64,000 nt of DNA, from positions 3,351,029-3,415,028 of the forward strand of contig NZ_CP015971.1 of NCBI RefSeq assembly GCF_001659705.1. The letters are read 5' to 3'. A model generated the notes under the pieces. The model had not been told where the DNA came from and made no database searches. It was given only the letters and a program-made list of their open reading frames with translations. Position 1 is the first letter of the stretch. Every line of letters starts with the position of its first letter. Shown here in pieces: positions 18,476 through 27,598 of the stretch. This DNA is from Arachidicoccus sp. BS20 (GTDB lineage: Bacteria; Bacteroidota; Bacteroidia; Chitinophagales; Chitinophagaceae). The position numbers and the translations under genes were made by a program.

Positions 18476-18874
18476 ATGGTTACAGACCCTATTGCAGATT
18501 TCTTAACGAGAATTCGTAATGCACAAATGGCAGGTCACAGAGTAGTCGAAATTCCGGCTTCTAACTTGAAGAAACGTATCACTGAAATTTTGTACGCTCA
18601 AGGTTACATCTTGAAATATAAATTTGAAGATGACAACAAACAAGGCATCATCAAAATTGCGTTGAAGTACGACCCTGCAACAAAGCAACCTGCTATTCAG
18701 TCTTTGGAACGCGTTAGCCGTCCGGGATTGCGTCAATATTCAAAACCTGCAGATTTCAAAAGAGTAATCAACGGTTTAGGCGTTGCAATCATCAGCACTT
18801 CAAAAGGTGTAATGACCGACAAACAGGCTAAAGCCGAAAATGTAGGCGGCGAAGTGCTTTGCCACATTTATTAA
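18476..18874 (+). CDS. rpsH: 30S ribosomal protein S8
   Basis: 132 residues. TDPIADFLTRIRNAQMAGH, SRPGLRQYSKPADFKRVING and the C-terminal GVMTDKQAKAENVGGEVLC fit S8, an early assembly protein on 16S rRNA and, in E. coli, the repressor of the spc operon. Confidence 0.97.
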   Translation: MVTDPIADFLTRIRNAQMAGHRVVEIPASNLKKRITEILYAQGYILKYKFEDDNKQGIIKIALKYDPATKQPAIQSLERVSRPGLRQYSKPADFKRVINGLGVAIISTSKGVMTDKQAKAENVGGEVLCHIY

Positions 18875-18967
18875 TAAAGTATTATTCGGTTTTAAATACA
18901 TTAAGTCGCAACATACACGGCTGACCGGTTTAAAACTCCCAGTTATTCATTTTAAAAATTTAATTGT

Positions 18968-19522
18968 ATGTCTCGTATTGGTAAAAAACCTATTACAATT
19001 CCTTCCGGTGTTACGGTAACAGTCGGTAGTGATAATGTGGTTACTGTAAAAGGCGCTAAAGGCGAATTGAAACAGGCTGTTGACCGTGATATTAAAGTGG
19101 AAGTGAATGGAAGTGAGATCAATATCACTCGTCCTACTGACCAAATTCGTCATCGTGCATTGCACGGTTTATATCGCAGCATATTGTCAAACTTGGTAAA
19201 AGGTGTTTCTGAAGGTTTTACAAAGCAATTGGAGTTAGTAGGTGTGGGTTTCAAAGCTGCGAATCAGGGTAATGTTTTGGATTTGGCGTTGGGTTATTCT
19301 CACAATATCATTTTCGAAGTTCCATCGGAATTAAAGGTTACTACTTTAACTGAAAAAGGTAAAAACCCATTGATTACTTTAGAAAGCCACGATAAGCAAT
19401 TACTTGGACAAGTTGCCGCTAAAATCCGCAGCTTGCGCAAGCCCGAACCGTACAAAGGAAAAGGTGTTAAATATACCGATGAAGTTATCCGTCGTAAGGC
19501 AGGTAAAGCAGCAGGTAAATAA
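18968..19522 (+). CDS. rplF: 50S ribosomal protein L6
   Basis: 184 residues. MSRIGKKPITIPSGVTV at the start and the C-terminal signature RKPEPYKGKGVKYTDEVIRR identify it. Lies near the factor-binding site of the large subunit. Confidence 0.97.
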   Translation: MSRIGKKPITIPSGVTVTVGSDNVVTVKGAKGELKQAVDRDIKVEVNGSEINITRPTDQIRHRALHGLYRSILSNLVKGVSEGFTKQLELVGVGFKAANQGNVLDLALGYSHNIIFEVPSELKVTTLTEKGKNPLITLESHDKQLLGQVAAKIRSLRKPEPYKGKGVKYTDEVIRRKAGKAAGK

Positions 19523-19582
19523 TTTTTATAAAATAATTTCTATCACATTTTTCGGCAGTATCGAAAAATTAATTTTCATAGA

Positions 19583-19936
19583 ATGAGCAATAATCTTCAA
19601 AAGAAACAAAAAATACGTTACCGCATCCGCAAGAAAGTTTCGGGTACGGCTGCAAAACCACGCTTGTCTGTTTTCCGCAGCAATGCAGAATTATATCTTC
19701 AATTGATTAATGATGAGTCAGGCGTAACTATTACGGCTGCATCTACAAGAGATAAAGACATCGCTGCCCAAACAGGAACTAAAACCGATAAATCGAAATT
19801 GGCAGGTTCTGCTATCGCAAAAAAAGCATTGGATTTAGGTGTAAAAGAAGTAGTATTCGACCGTGGCGGAAATTTGTATCATGGTCGTGTGAAAGCTGCG
19901 GCAGAAGGTGCTCGCGAAGCGGGACTTCAATTTTAA
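19583..19936 (+). CDS. rplR: 50S ribosomal protein L18
   Basis: 117 residues. RIRKKVSGTAAKPRLSVFRS and the C-terminal FDRGGNLYHGRVKAAAEGAR are the L18 signatures (5S rRNA binding). Ends GLQF. Confidence 0.97.
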   Translation: MSNNLQKKQKIRYRIRKKVSGTAAKPRLSVFRSNAELYLQLINDESGVTITAASTRDKDIAAQTGTKTDKSKLAGSAIAKKALDLGVKEVVFDRGGNLYHGRVKAAAEGAREAGLQF

Positions 19937-19971
19937 TTAAAAAATTCTCAAAGTAAAGTAAATAGATTTCA

Positions 19972-20493
19972 ATGTCTAATACAAACATACAAAAAGTAAA
20001 ACCTACAGCCGACGCTGAATTGAAAGAAAAAGTTGTTTCCATCAACCGTGTGGTTAAAACCACAAAAGGCGGACGTACTTTCAGCTTCTCTGCTTTGGTA
20101 GTAGTTGGTAACGGCAATGGTGTTGTGGGACAAGGTTTGGGTAAAGCAAAAGAAGTTCAGGAAGCCATTACTAAAGGTATCGAAGATGCTAAAAAGAATT
20201 TGGTAAAAGTTCCTGTTCGTCACGGTACAATTCCGCACGAGCAATTTGCAAAAGAAGGCGCAGCAAAAGTATTGATTAAGCCTGCAGCGCACGGTACAGG
20301 TGTAATTGCAGGAGGAAGTATGCGCGCCGTTTTGGAAAGCGCAGGTATTACTGACGTCCTTTCTAAAAACTTAGGTTCAGCAAATCCACAAAACGTGGTA
20401 AAAGCAACTGTAAAAGCATTGACTATGTTGCGCGAGCCGGTTGCAGTTGCAAAACAACGCAATATCAATTTGACAAAAGTATTTAACGGATAG
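19972..20493 (+). CDS. rpsE: 30S ribosomal protein S5
   Basis: 173 residues. [20 protein letters not shown], then [20 protein letters not shown] and [19 protein letters not shown] are diagnostic of S5, which shapes decoding fidelity and the mRNA entry channel. Confidence 0.97.
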   Translation: MSNTNIQKVKPTADAELKEKVVSINRVVKTTKGGRTFSFSALVVVGNGNGVVGQGLGKAKEVQEAITKGIEDAKKNLVKVPVRHGTIPHEQFAKEGAAKVLIKPAAHGTGVIAGGSMRAVLESAGITDVLSKNLGSANPQNVVKATVKALTMLREPVAVAKQRNINLTKVFNG

Positions 20494-20496
20494 AAT

Positions 20497-20556
20497 AAAG
20501 TCAGTTAGTCAAGAAGTCATTAAGTCATTGACTGATTGACCATTGACTTAATGACT
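20497..20556. repeat. AGTCA-family inverted repeat (rpsE-rpmD gap)
   Basis: Four AGTCANNN units in 8-bp register are followed by units of the complementary sense (GACTTAATGACTAAAT), so the 60-bp gap can fold on itself. Same family as the rplN-rplX gap. Confidence 0.65.
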
Positions 20557-20568
20557 AAATTTATACAA

Positions 20569-20754
20569 ATGGCAAAGATTAAAATAACACAAGTTAAGAG
20601 CGCTATCGACAGACCTAAAGACCAAAAGCAAACGTTGTTCGCTTTAGGTTTAAAAAAGTTGAACGCATCCAAAGAAGTTGAAGCTACGCCTCAAATCGAA
20701 GGCATGGTAAATAAAGTTAAGCACTTGGTAAAAGTGGAACAATTAGCAAATTAG
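20569..20754 (+). CDS. rpmD: 50S ribosomal protein L30
   Basis: 61 residues with start at 20569 (MAKIKITQVKSAIDRPKDQK). Upstream in-frame ATGs at 20536 and 20551 lie inside the repeat. L30-type QTLFALGLKKLNASKEVEAT follows. The C-terminal codons merge into the next block of 8-bp repeats. Confidence 0.94.
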   Translation: MAKIKITQVKSAIDRPKDQKQTLFALGLKKLNASKEVEATPQIEGMVNKVKHLVKVEQLAN

Positions 20755-20815
20755 CAAATGTGCCAATAAGCAAATGTTCTTTATTGGTACATTTGCACAT
20801 TATCTCATTTGCATA
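20742..20815. repeat. Inverted 8-bp-period repeat (rpmD-rplO gap)
   Basis: GCAAAT units on the left and ATTTGC units on the right can form a stem, for example AATGTGCCAATAA with TTATTGGTACATT (12 of 13 pairs). The repeat begins within the last codons of rpmD. Confidence 0.65.
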
Positions 20816-20868
20816 TTCAATAAAAGCGAGGGGGCGATTCCCCCGTTGAGTCTAAAAAATCAAATAAA

Positions 20869-21318
20869 ATGAAACTACACTCTCTGAAACCCGCAGAAGG
20901 CGCGGTTCACAAAGTAAAACGTCTTGGTCGCGGCGAAGCGTCCGGTAAAGGCGGTACATCTACAAAAGGTAATAAAGGTGGTCAAAGCCGTGCAGGTTAT
21001 AAAAGCAAGCCCGCACACGAAGGTGGTCAGATGCCAATTCAACGTCGTACTCCGAAACGCGGATTTAAAAACCCCGGACGTGTTGAATATAAGGTATTTA
21101 ACTTAGCTCAAATTGAGTTGCTTGCTGCTAAATATCAATTGACTGAATTTACTTTGGAAAATTTATATATCAACGGATTGGTTTCCCGTACCGATAAAGT
21201 AAAAATTTTAGGCAATGGAGAAATTGCTGCAAAACTGAGCTTTAAAGTTCACGCGGCAAGCGAAAAAGCCAAAGCGGCGATTGAAGCAGTTGGCGGAACG
21301 GTAGAAATTTTGAAATAA
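20869..21318 (+). CDS. rplO: 50S ribosomal protein L15
   Basis: 149 residues. The glycine-rich N-terminal part (KRLGRGEASGKGGTSTKGNK), GGQMPIQRRTPKRGFKN and the C-terminal AKAAIEAVGGTVEI fit L15. It is the last gene before an intrinsic terminator. Confidence 0.97.
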   Translation: MKLHSLKPAEGAVHKVKRLGRGEASGKGGTSTKGNKGGQSRAGYKSKPAHEGGQMPIQRRTPKRGFKNPGRVEYKVFNLAQIELLAAKYQLTEFTLENLYINGLVSRTDKVKILGNGEIAAKLSFKVHAASEKAKAAIEAVGGTVEILK

Positions 21319-21335
21319 TTTTTAAAAAATATTCC

Positions 21336-21363
21336 GGACGCATCCTAAAGATGCGTCCTTTTT
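21336..21363 (+). terminator. Intrinsic terminator between rplO and secY
   Basis: A perfect 9-bp GC-rich stem (GGACGCATC at 21336-21344, GATGCGTCC at 21350-21358) with a 5-nt loop is followed by five Ts. It would end or reduce transcription before secY. Confidence 0.85.
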
Positions 21364-21412
21364 GCCTTATATTGCAGTCCCTTTCAAACAAAGGATATAG
21401 ACAATTAATCAG

Positions 21413-22759
21413 ATGAAGAAACTTATTCAGACTTTAAAAAATATTTGGAGCATTGATGAGTTGCGCGAGAAGATTACGCTGACGCTTTTGCTTCTGTTGG
21501 TATATCGCTTTGGTGCGCATATTGTGATTCCGGGTATTGACCCAAACAAAATTGAAGCTGCTGCAAAAAGTACGCAAAATAACGGGTTGCTTGGTTTATT
21601 CGATGCATTTGCCGGCGGAGCATTTTCTCAGGCCGGAATTTTTGCTTTAGGTGTAATGCCGTATATTTCTGCATCTATCTTTATGCAATTAATGACGGTA
21701 CTTGTACCTCAATTACAAAAAATTCAAAAGGAAGGTAAAAGCGGGCAAATTAAAATTAATCAGTGGACTCGTTACCTGACTGTGGTAGTTACTGCATTTC
21801 AGGCAGTAGCATATATTTCTTTGCTGGAAAGTCAAAGCTATCGTGCAGCATTAATTGATACCTATCAACCTTATTTTTATGTATCGACTATTTTTGTATT
21901 AACGGCTGGTTCATTGTTTGTGATGTGGCTTGGCGAAAAAATTCAGGATAAAGGCTTGGGTAATGGTATTTCTATCATCATCATGATTGGTATCCTTTCT
22001 CGTCTGCCGCAGGCTGTTATTCAGGAATTCCAATCTAAAATGGTAAAAGGCGGCAACGGCTTATTGATATTCTTAATCGAAATTGCGGCTTTCATTTTTA
22101 TCAATATGGCTTTGGTAATGCTGGTACAAGGGGTAAGAAAAGTACCCGTGATTTATGCAAAGCAACTGGTTGGCAATAAACAAGTTGGTGGTGCACGTCA
22201 ATTTCTTCCATTAAAGGTAAATGCTGCCGGTGTAATGCCGATTATCTTTGCCCAAGCAATTATGTTTTTGCCGACATTGGTTTCTTTTACCAATTTGGAT
22301 AAAGGAGGTGCTATTGCAAGAATCTTTGGCGATCACACCAATGTTTGGTACATGGTTATCTATGGTGTAATGACAATTGCCTTTACATTTTTATATACGG
22401 CACTAATCTTCAATCCCAAAGAAATGAGCGAAGATTTGAAGCGTAACAATGGATTTATTCCGGGTGTTCAACCCGGACAACCGACTGCCGATTACATTGG
22501 TTCTATCATGGATAGAATTACTTTTCCCGGTGCTGTTGCGTTGGCGCTCGCAGGTATTTTGCCGGGTTTTGCGCAAATGCTTGGCGTTCAGCAAAGTTTC
22601 AGCTATTTCTTCGGTGGAACATCTTTGTTGATTATGGTTGCGGTAATTCTGGATACATTACAACAGATAGAGACGCATTTGCTCATGCGCCAATACGATG
22701 GTTTGATGAGTGGTAATGCACGTATTCAAGGACGCACTTACAGCGGAAGCAGAGTTTAA
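21413..22759 (+). CDS. secY: Protein translocase subunit SecY
   Basis: 448 residues with ten predicted membrane spans; the central pore of the Sec translocon. The N-terminal IPGIDPNKIEA, the plug region GLLGLFDAFAGGAFSQAGIF, GLGNGISIIIMIGIL and NPKEMSEDLKRNNGFIPGVQ match SecY. It follows rplO after 94 bp, but a strong terminator lies in between, so it probably depends on read-through or its own promoter. map and the alpha-operon genes do not follow; a second terminator closes the unit. Confidence 0.97.
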   Translation: MKKLIQTLKNIWSIDELREKITLTLLLLLVYRFGAHIVIPGIDPNKIEAAAKSTQNNGLLGLFDAFAGGAFSQAGIFALGVMPYISASIFMQLMTVLVPQLQKIQKEGKSGQIKINQWTRYLTVVVTAFQAVAYISLLESQSYRAALIDTYQPYFYVSTIFVLTAGSLFVMWLGEKIQDKGLGNGISIIIMIGILSRLPQAVIQEFQSKMVKGGNGLLIFLIEIAAFIFINMALVMLVQGVRKVPVIYAKQLVGNKQVGGARQFLPLKVNAAGVMPIIFAQAIMFLPTLVSFTNLDKGGAIARIFGDHTNVWYMVIYGVMTIAFTFLYTALIFNPKEMSEDLKRNNGFIPGVQPGQPTADYIGSIMDRITFPGAVALALAGILPGFAQMLGVQQSFSYFFGGTSLLIMVAVILDTLQQIETHLLMRQYDGLMSGNARIQGRTYSGSRV

Positions 22760-22793
22760 TTTTGCATTTTTACTATATATTAATTTCATAAAG

Positions 22794-22829
22794 AAAGCCT
22801 GTCAAACTTACAAGTCTGACAGGCTTTTT
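22794..22829 (+). terminator. Intrinsic terminator of secY
   Basis: An 11-bp perfect stem (AAAGCCTGTCA at 22794-22804, TGACAGGCTTT at 22817-22827) is followed by a T-rich run. Confidence 0.88.
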
Positions 22830-22876
22830 GTTTTAGTCTTGTTTTATCTTTATTGCATTTTTGAAATCGTTCAATT

Positions 22877-25213
22877 ATGAGGAAATTTTTTTTGTCGGTT
22901 ATTGTGTTTCTTTCTATTATTCCGGTTAAATCACAACACCTTTCTTTATCAGCGAAATCGATCGATGATAAAATCAAAAATTTGCTTGGAAAAATGTCTA
23001 TTGATGAAAAAATCAATCAGTTGTCGGGAGTATTCGGTTGGGAAATGTATGCAAAGAAAAACGATTCAATTACCATCTCCGACAAACTTAAAAATATGCC
23101 GCAGATTCCGGGATTTTTGTGGGGAACATTGCGCGCCGACCCCTGGACAAAAATTTCTTTAATCAACGGCTTAACTGTTCCACAAGCTGTGGAAACCACA
23201 AATGCTTTGCAGCATTATGCTGTAACACATTCTAAAAATCATATTCCGCTTTTATTGGCGGAAGAGGGCGCGCACGGCGAAATGGCAATAAGTACGACGG
23301 TTTTTCCTACGGCGCTTGGGCAGGCTTCAACCTGGGACACGGCTTTGATTCGTCAAATGGCTGAAGCCATTGCAGCGGAAACGCGCTCGCAGGGAAGCAA
23401 TATTGTTTATGCACCTATTCTTGATTTGGCACGTGAGCCGCGCTGGTCGCGTGTAGAAGAAACCTTTGGCGAAGACCCTGAGCTTGTGGGCGAAATGGGC
23501 GTTGCGGTGGTCAGAGGATTACAGAATGGCAAGTATAAAGTAATCAGTACATTAAAACATTTTACGGCTTATGGAATGTCCGACGGCGGGCAAAACGGCG
23601 GACCTGTAACACTTGGTAAAAGAGATTTGTTGGAAAATATTTTGTATCCGTTCCACATGGCAGTAGCGGCAGGAGCTAAGTCCATAATGGCTTCTTACAA
23701 TTCGATAGATGGAATTCCTTGCTCTGCCAATCCGTATTTATTAACTGATATTTTAAGGAAACAATGGAATTTTAAAGGTTTTGTGGTTTCGGATTTGGGC
23801 AGCATTGACGGATTGCACAGTACGCAAAACATAGTCTCTACGCCCGAAGCAGGCGCGGCTTTATCCTTAAAAGCAGGAATGGATGCGGACCTTGGCGGCA
23901 ATGGTTTCGGCAAAAATCTGAAGAAAGCCTATGACGAAAAATTGATTTCCATGAGTGAGATTGATACAGCTGTGAGTCGTGTGTTGAGCGCAAAATTTGA
24001 ACTGGGTTTGTTTGAAAATCCTTATGCCGATTCTTCCGAAGCACTTGCAAATGTCGGTAGTGAGGCACATATAAAAATTGCAAGGAAAGTAGCGGATGAA
24101 TCAATTATTTTATTGAAAAATGATTCCGTAAATAATAAGCCGTTATTACCGCTTTCTAAAGACATTAAAAACATTGCGGTTATCGGTCCGAATGCAGATA
24201 ATGTTTATAATCAAATCGGCGATTATTCCGCGCCGCAAAAACCTAATGCAGTTGTAACTGTTTTGAAAGGCATTCAAAATAAATTGCCGAATGCGAATAT
24301 TCAATACGTGAAAGGTTGCACTATTCGCGATACAACTTGGAACCAAATCGATGAAGCCGTGAAAGCCGCGCAGAATGCGGATGCAACGGTAATTGTGCTT
24401 GGCGGTTCGAGCGCGCGTGATTTTAAAACCGATTACAAAAATACCGGCGCCGCAGTTGTAAAAGATAATGAACAACATTTGAGCGATATGGAAAGCGGCG
24501 AAGGTTACGACCGTACAACGCTTGATTTGCTTGGCTTGCAAAATAAATTGTTACAAGCCGTTGTCGCAACAGGAAAACCTGTTGTGTTGGTAACAATTGA
24601 AGGACGACCGTTAAATTTGAATTGGGCTGCAAAACACGTTCCTGCAATTGTCAATGCTTGGTATCCCGGCGGGCAAGGTGGCAATGCTATTGCGGACGTG
24701 CTGTTCGGAGATTATAACCCTGCAGGCAGATTACCCGTTTCTTACCCGCGAAGTGTGGGACAATTGCCGATTTATTATAATTATCAACGTCCGGCAAAAC
24801 ACAGATATGTCGAGGAAGAGGCAACGCCTTTGTATCCGTTTGGTTACGGCTTGAGTTACAGTAAATTTTTTTACCGGAATCTTTCGATTGAAAATAAAAG
24901 TATTGCAACAAAGACAAATATTAAAGTTAGTTTTTCAGTTACTAATACGAGCAATATTGACGGCGACGAAGTGCCGCAATTATACATTCATCAAAAGTAT
25001 GCATCAACCGTTCGTCCGCGATTACAGTTGCGGGCGTTCGATAGGATTCATCTGAAAGCAGGCGAAACAAAAACTGTAACATTTTTTATTACAGATGAGC
25101 AATTGCGCAATTGGACAGCACAAGAAAAATGGGAAGTTGAGAAAGGCGAATATGAAATTCTGATCGGTGCATCGTCAAACGATATTCGGTTGAAAGGCTC
25201 AATCAATTTATAA
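22877..25213 (+). CDS. Glycoside hydrolase family 3, BglX-type beta-glucosidase
   Basis: A secreted (periplasmic) exo-beta-glycosidase, most likely a beta-glucosidase, 778 residues. Signal peptide (MRKFFLSVIVFLSIIPVKSQ), GH3 N-terminal TIM-barrel with KHFTAYGMSDGG and the nucleophile region GFVVSDLGSIDG (Asp), GH3 C-terminal domain (ILLKNDS, IAVIGPNAD), the PGGQGGNAIADVLFGDYNPAG signature, and a C-terminal fibronectin III-like domain from about residue 690. The aglycone specificity is not readable. Its stop lies only 8 bp before pxpB, so the two units may be co-transcribed. Confidence 0.93.
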   Translation: MRKFFLSVIVFLSIIPVKSQHLSLSAKSIDDKIKNLLGKMSIDEKINQLSGVFGWEMYAKKNDSITISDKLKNMPQIPGFLWGTLRADPWTKISLINGLTVPQAVETTNALQHYAVTHSKNHIPLLLAEEGAHGEMAISTTVFPTALGQASTWDTALIRQMAEAIAAETRSQGSNIVYAPILDLAREPRWSRVEETFGEDPELVGEMGVAVVRGLQNGKYKVISTLKHFTAYGMSDGGQNGGPVTLGKRDLLENILYPFHMAVAAGAKSIMASYNSIDGIPCSANPYLLTDILRKQWNFKGFVVSDLGSIDGLHSTQNIVSTPEAGAALSLKAGMDADLGGNGFGKNLKKAYDEKLISMSEIDTAVSRVLSAKFELGLFENPYADSSEALANVGSEAHIKIARKVADESIILLKNDSVNNKPLLPLSKDIKNIAVIGPNADNVYNQIGDYSAPQKPNAVVTVLKGIQNKLPNANIQYVKGCTIRDTTWNQIDEAVKAAQNADATVIVLGGSSARDFKTDYKNTGAAVVKDNEQHLSDMESGEGYDRTTLDLLGLQNKLLQAVVATGKPVVLVTIEGRPLNLNWAAKHVPAIVNAWYPGGQGGNAIADVLFGDYNPAGRLPVSYPRSVGQLPIYYNYQRPAKHRYVEEEATPLYPFGYGLSYSKFFYRNLSIENKSIATKTNIKVSFSVTNTSNIDGDEVPQLYIHQKYASTVRPRLQLRAFDRIHLKAGETKTVTFFITDEQLRNWTAQEKWEVEKGEYEILIGASSNDIRLKGSINL

Positions 25214-25221
25214 TTTAAGCA

Positions 25222-25947
25222 ATGACTCCGGAATACATCATACAATCTTTGGGCGACGATGCACTTATTGTTGATTTCGGTAAACTTCCGTTGGTGGACG
25301 CACATTTTGAAGTTACAAGATTGAACCGAAAAATACAAGCCGGGCTGTCGCATGAAATTGTGGAAACTGTTGCTGCCTATACAACACTTGCCATTTTTTA
25401 TCGTTTAGATGTTGTGTTAAAAAACAATCGGCGAAAGAAAAATGAAACGGCATTTTACTATGTCAAAAATAAGGTTGAGCAATTATTACAAGAAAAGGAT
25501 AAGGCTGTTTTAAAAGCTGAAGAAAGACTGATAAAAATTCCTGTCTGCTATGATGAAATCTTCGCGCCCGACCTTAAAAATCTTTCGATAAAAAAAGAAA
25601 TGACAGTTGATAAAATAATCGCCATTCATTCATCAAAAGTGTATAATGTGTATATGATTGGTTTTTTGCCCGGCTTTCCATACTTGGGCGAAGTCGACGA
25701 TGCTATTGCATTTGAACGAAAAAAGCAACCTGTAAATGTAGCGGAAGGAAGCGTGGGAATTGCAGGAAAACAAACAGGGATATATCCGGTAGGTTCGCCC
25801 GGCGGATGGCAGATTATCGGCAGAACACCCGTAAAAATATTTGATCCGCAGAATGAGGAACCATGTTTTTTAAAAGCCGGAGATAAAATACAGTTTTATT
25901 CAATCAGCAAAAATGAGTTTGAAAATTATCAAAGCCGGAATACTTGA
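25222..25947 (+). CDS. pxpB: 5-oxoprolinase subunit PxpB (KipI family)
   Basis: 241 residues; with PxpC and PxpA it forms the ATP-dependent prokaryotic 5-oxoprolinase that opens pyroglutamate to glutamate. The KipI/AHS1 signature GFLPGFPYLGEVDD and the segment GIAGKQTGIYPVGSPGGWQI are present. It overlaps the pxpC start by 35 bp, showing coupled translation. Confidence 0.92.
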   Translation: MTPEYIIQSLGDDALIVDFGKLPLVDAHFEVTRLNRKIQAGLSHEIVETVAAYTTLAIFYRLDVVLKNNRRKKNETAFYYVKNKVEQLLQEKDKAVLKAEERLIKIPVCYDEIFAPDLKNLSIKKEMTVDKIIAIHSSKVYNVYMIGFLPGFPYLGEVDDAIAFERKKQPVNVAEGSVGIAGKQTGIYPVGSPGGWQIIGRTPVKIFDPQNEEPCFLKAGDKIQFYSISKNEFENYQSRNT

Positions 25948-26878
25948 TACGGTGCAAGATACAGGACGTTTACGCTATCGGCATTTGGGCATAAATCCGG
26001 GTGGCGCAATGGATGCTTTTGCTGCGCGAATTGCAAATATTCTTGTAAATAATAATGCAGACGATGCCGTGTTGGAAATGCACTTTCCCGCATCACAGAT
26101 TCTGTTTCAGAAGCCTGCAATTATCGTGCTGAGCGGCGCAAATTTTTCTCCTAAACTGAATGGAAAAACAGTTGCTTCGTATCAACCTATATTTGTGAAT
26201 GTTGGAGATAAATTGGTTTTTGAAAGATGCATTTCCGGCGCAAGATTATATCTTGCTGTTTATGGCGGATTTAAAACAGATAAATGGCTGAACAGTTACA
26301 GTACTAACCTGAAACTCAATTGTGGCGGGCATTTCGGACGCTCTTTAAAAAAAGATGATGTGCTCGAATATGGAAAAACACTTTCCGAAAAGATAATCAA
26401 CGCTGTAGAAAAAATCACTTGGAAAGCCGCGATTATCCAAGAAAACGATGATGAGATTCTGGTGCTGAAAGGCAACGAATGGGAACAATTGAATGATGAA
26501 TCGAAAGCTTTGTTTGAAAACAATTATTTTGAAATAACTGCGAAGTCCGATAGAATGGGTTACAGGCTTTTGGGGCAATCATTAAGCAGAAAACAAAATA
26601 CTGAAATGCTTTCATCGGCGGTTAATTTTGGAACGATTCAATTATTGCCCAACGGGCAATTAATTGTGCTGATGGCAGACCATCAAACGACTGGCGGTTA
26701 TCCGCGCGTAGCGCACGTAATTTCGGCGCATCGCAATAAATTGGCGCAATATTCCGCAGGTAAAAAAATAAAATTTATTTTTACCACACAGGCTGTTGCC
26801 GAAGCAAAAGCAATGGAGCAACGACGTTTTTTGGAACAGTTGAAAACAGCTTGTGCTTTGAAATGGAATGAAATTTAA
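25913..26878 (+). CDS. pxpC: 5-oxoprolinase subunit PxpC (KipA/biotin-dependent carboxyltransferase family)
   Basis: 321 residues. The AHS2-domain start MSLKIIKAGILDTVQDTGR, HLGINPGGAMDAFAARIANI and the C-terminal LIVLMADHQTTGGYPRVAHV are typical of KipA/PxpC. Works with PxpA and PxpB on 5-oxoproline. The start lies inside pxpB and the stop is 3 bp before pxpA. Confidence 0.92.
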   Translation: MSLKIIKAGILDTVQDTGRLRYRHLGINPGGAMDAFAARIANILVNNNADDAVLEMHFPASQILFQKPAIIVLSGANFSPKLNGKTVASYQPIFVNVGDKLVFERCISGARLYLAVYGGFKTDKWLNSYSTNLKLNCGGHFGRSLKKDDVLEYGKTLSEKIINAVEKITWKAAIIQENDDEILVLKGNEWEQLNDESKALFENNYFEITAKSDRMGYRLLGQSLSRKQNTEMLSSAVNFGTIQLLPNGQLIVLMADHQTTGGYPRVAHVISAHRNKLAQYSAGKKIKFIFTTQAVAEAKAMEQRRFLEQLKTACALKWNEI

Positions 26879-26881
26879 ACT

Positions 26882-27598
26882 ATGGATTTTAATTGCGACA
26901 TGGGCGAAGGTATGAGCAACGATGCGTTGTTGATGCCATACATAACTTCGGCAAATATTGCCTGCGGTTTTCATGCGGGCGATGAAGCAACCATGAGGGA
27001 AGCTATTTTACTTGCGCAAAATCATGGTGTACACATTGGTGCGCACGTTTCGTTTGATGATAAAAAAAACTTCGGAAGAACAGAGATGTTTTTGTCAAAG
27101 AATGAAATTTATGATTTGGTAACTACGCAGCTTCGTTTGTTTCATCGTGTTGCGGAATCGCTGAAAGCTATTATCTATCACGTAAAGCCGCATGGTGCGT
27201 TGTATAATATTTCTGCAAAAAATAATGAAACAGCTTCTGCAATTGCACAAGCCGTAAAAGATTTTAATCCCGAATTGAAGTTATTCGGATTAAGTAAAAG
27301 TTGTTCTGTTGAAGCTGCGGAACGCATCGGTTTAAAAGCCGTGAACGAAGCGTTTGCCGATAGAACATATCAGGACGACGGCTCGCTTACGCCGAGAAAA
27401 CAACCGAATGCTTTAATTGAAAATGAAACTGATTTATTGAATCAGGTAAAGCAATTAATTGAAACAAGTTCAGTTGTTTCCGTATCGGGAAAAACTGTTC
27501 CCGTGATTGCCGAAACTATTTGTATTCACGGCGATGGCACACACGCAATTTCATTTGCGAAAATAATTTCATTGCTGATAAACCAAGCAACCGACTAA
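26882..27598 (+). CDS. pxpA: 5-oxoprolinase subunit PxpA (LamB/YcsF family)
   Basis: 238 residues. MDFNCDMGEGMSNDALLMPY, the SANIACGFHAGDEATMREA motif and VKPHGALYNISAKN identify the LamB/YcsF family. It lacks the long C-terminal part only in the sense that most family members are about 245-255 residues; it appears complete. The stop overlaps the transporter start (TAATG). Confidence 0.93.
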   Translation: MDFNCDMGEGMSNDALLMPYITSANIACGFHAGDEATMREAILLAQNHGVHIGAHVSFDDKKNFGRTEMFLSKNEIYDLVTTQLRLFHRVAESLKAIIYHVKPHGALYNISAKNNETASAIAQAVKDFNPELKLFGLSKSCSVEAAERIGLKAVNEAFADRTYQDDGSLTPRKQPNALIENETDLLNQVKQLIETSSVVSVSGKTVPVIAETICIHGDGTHAISFAKIISLLINQATD

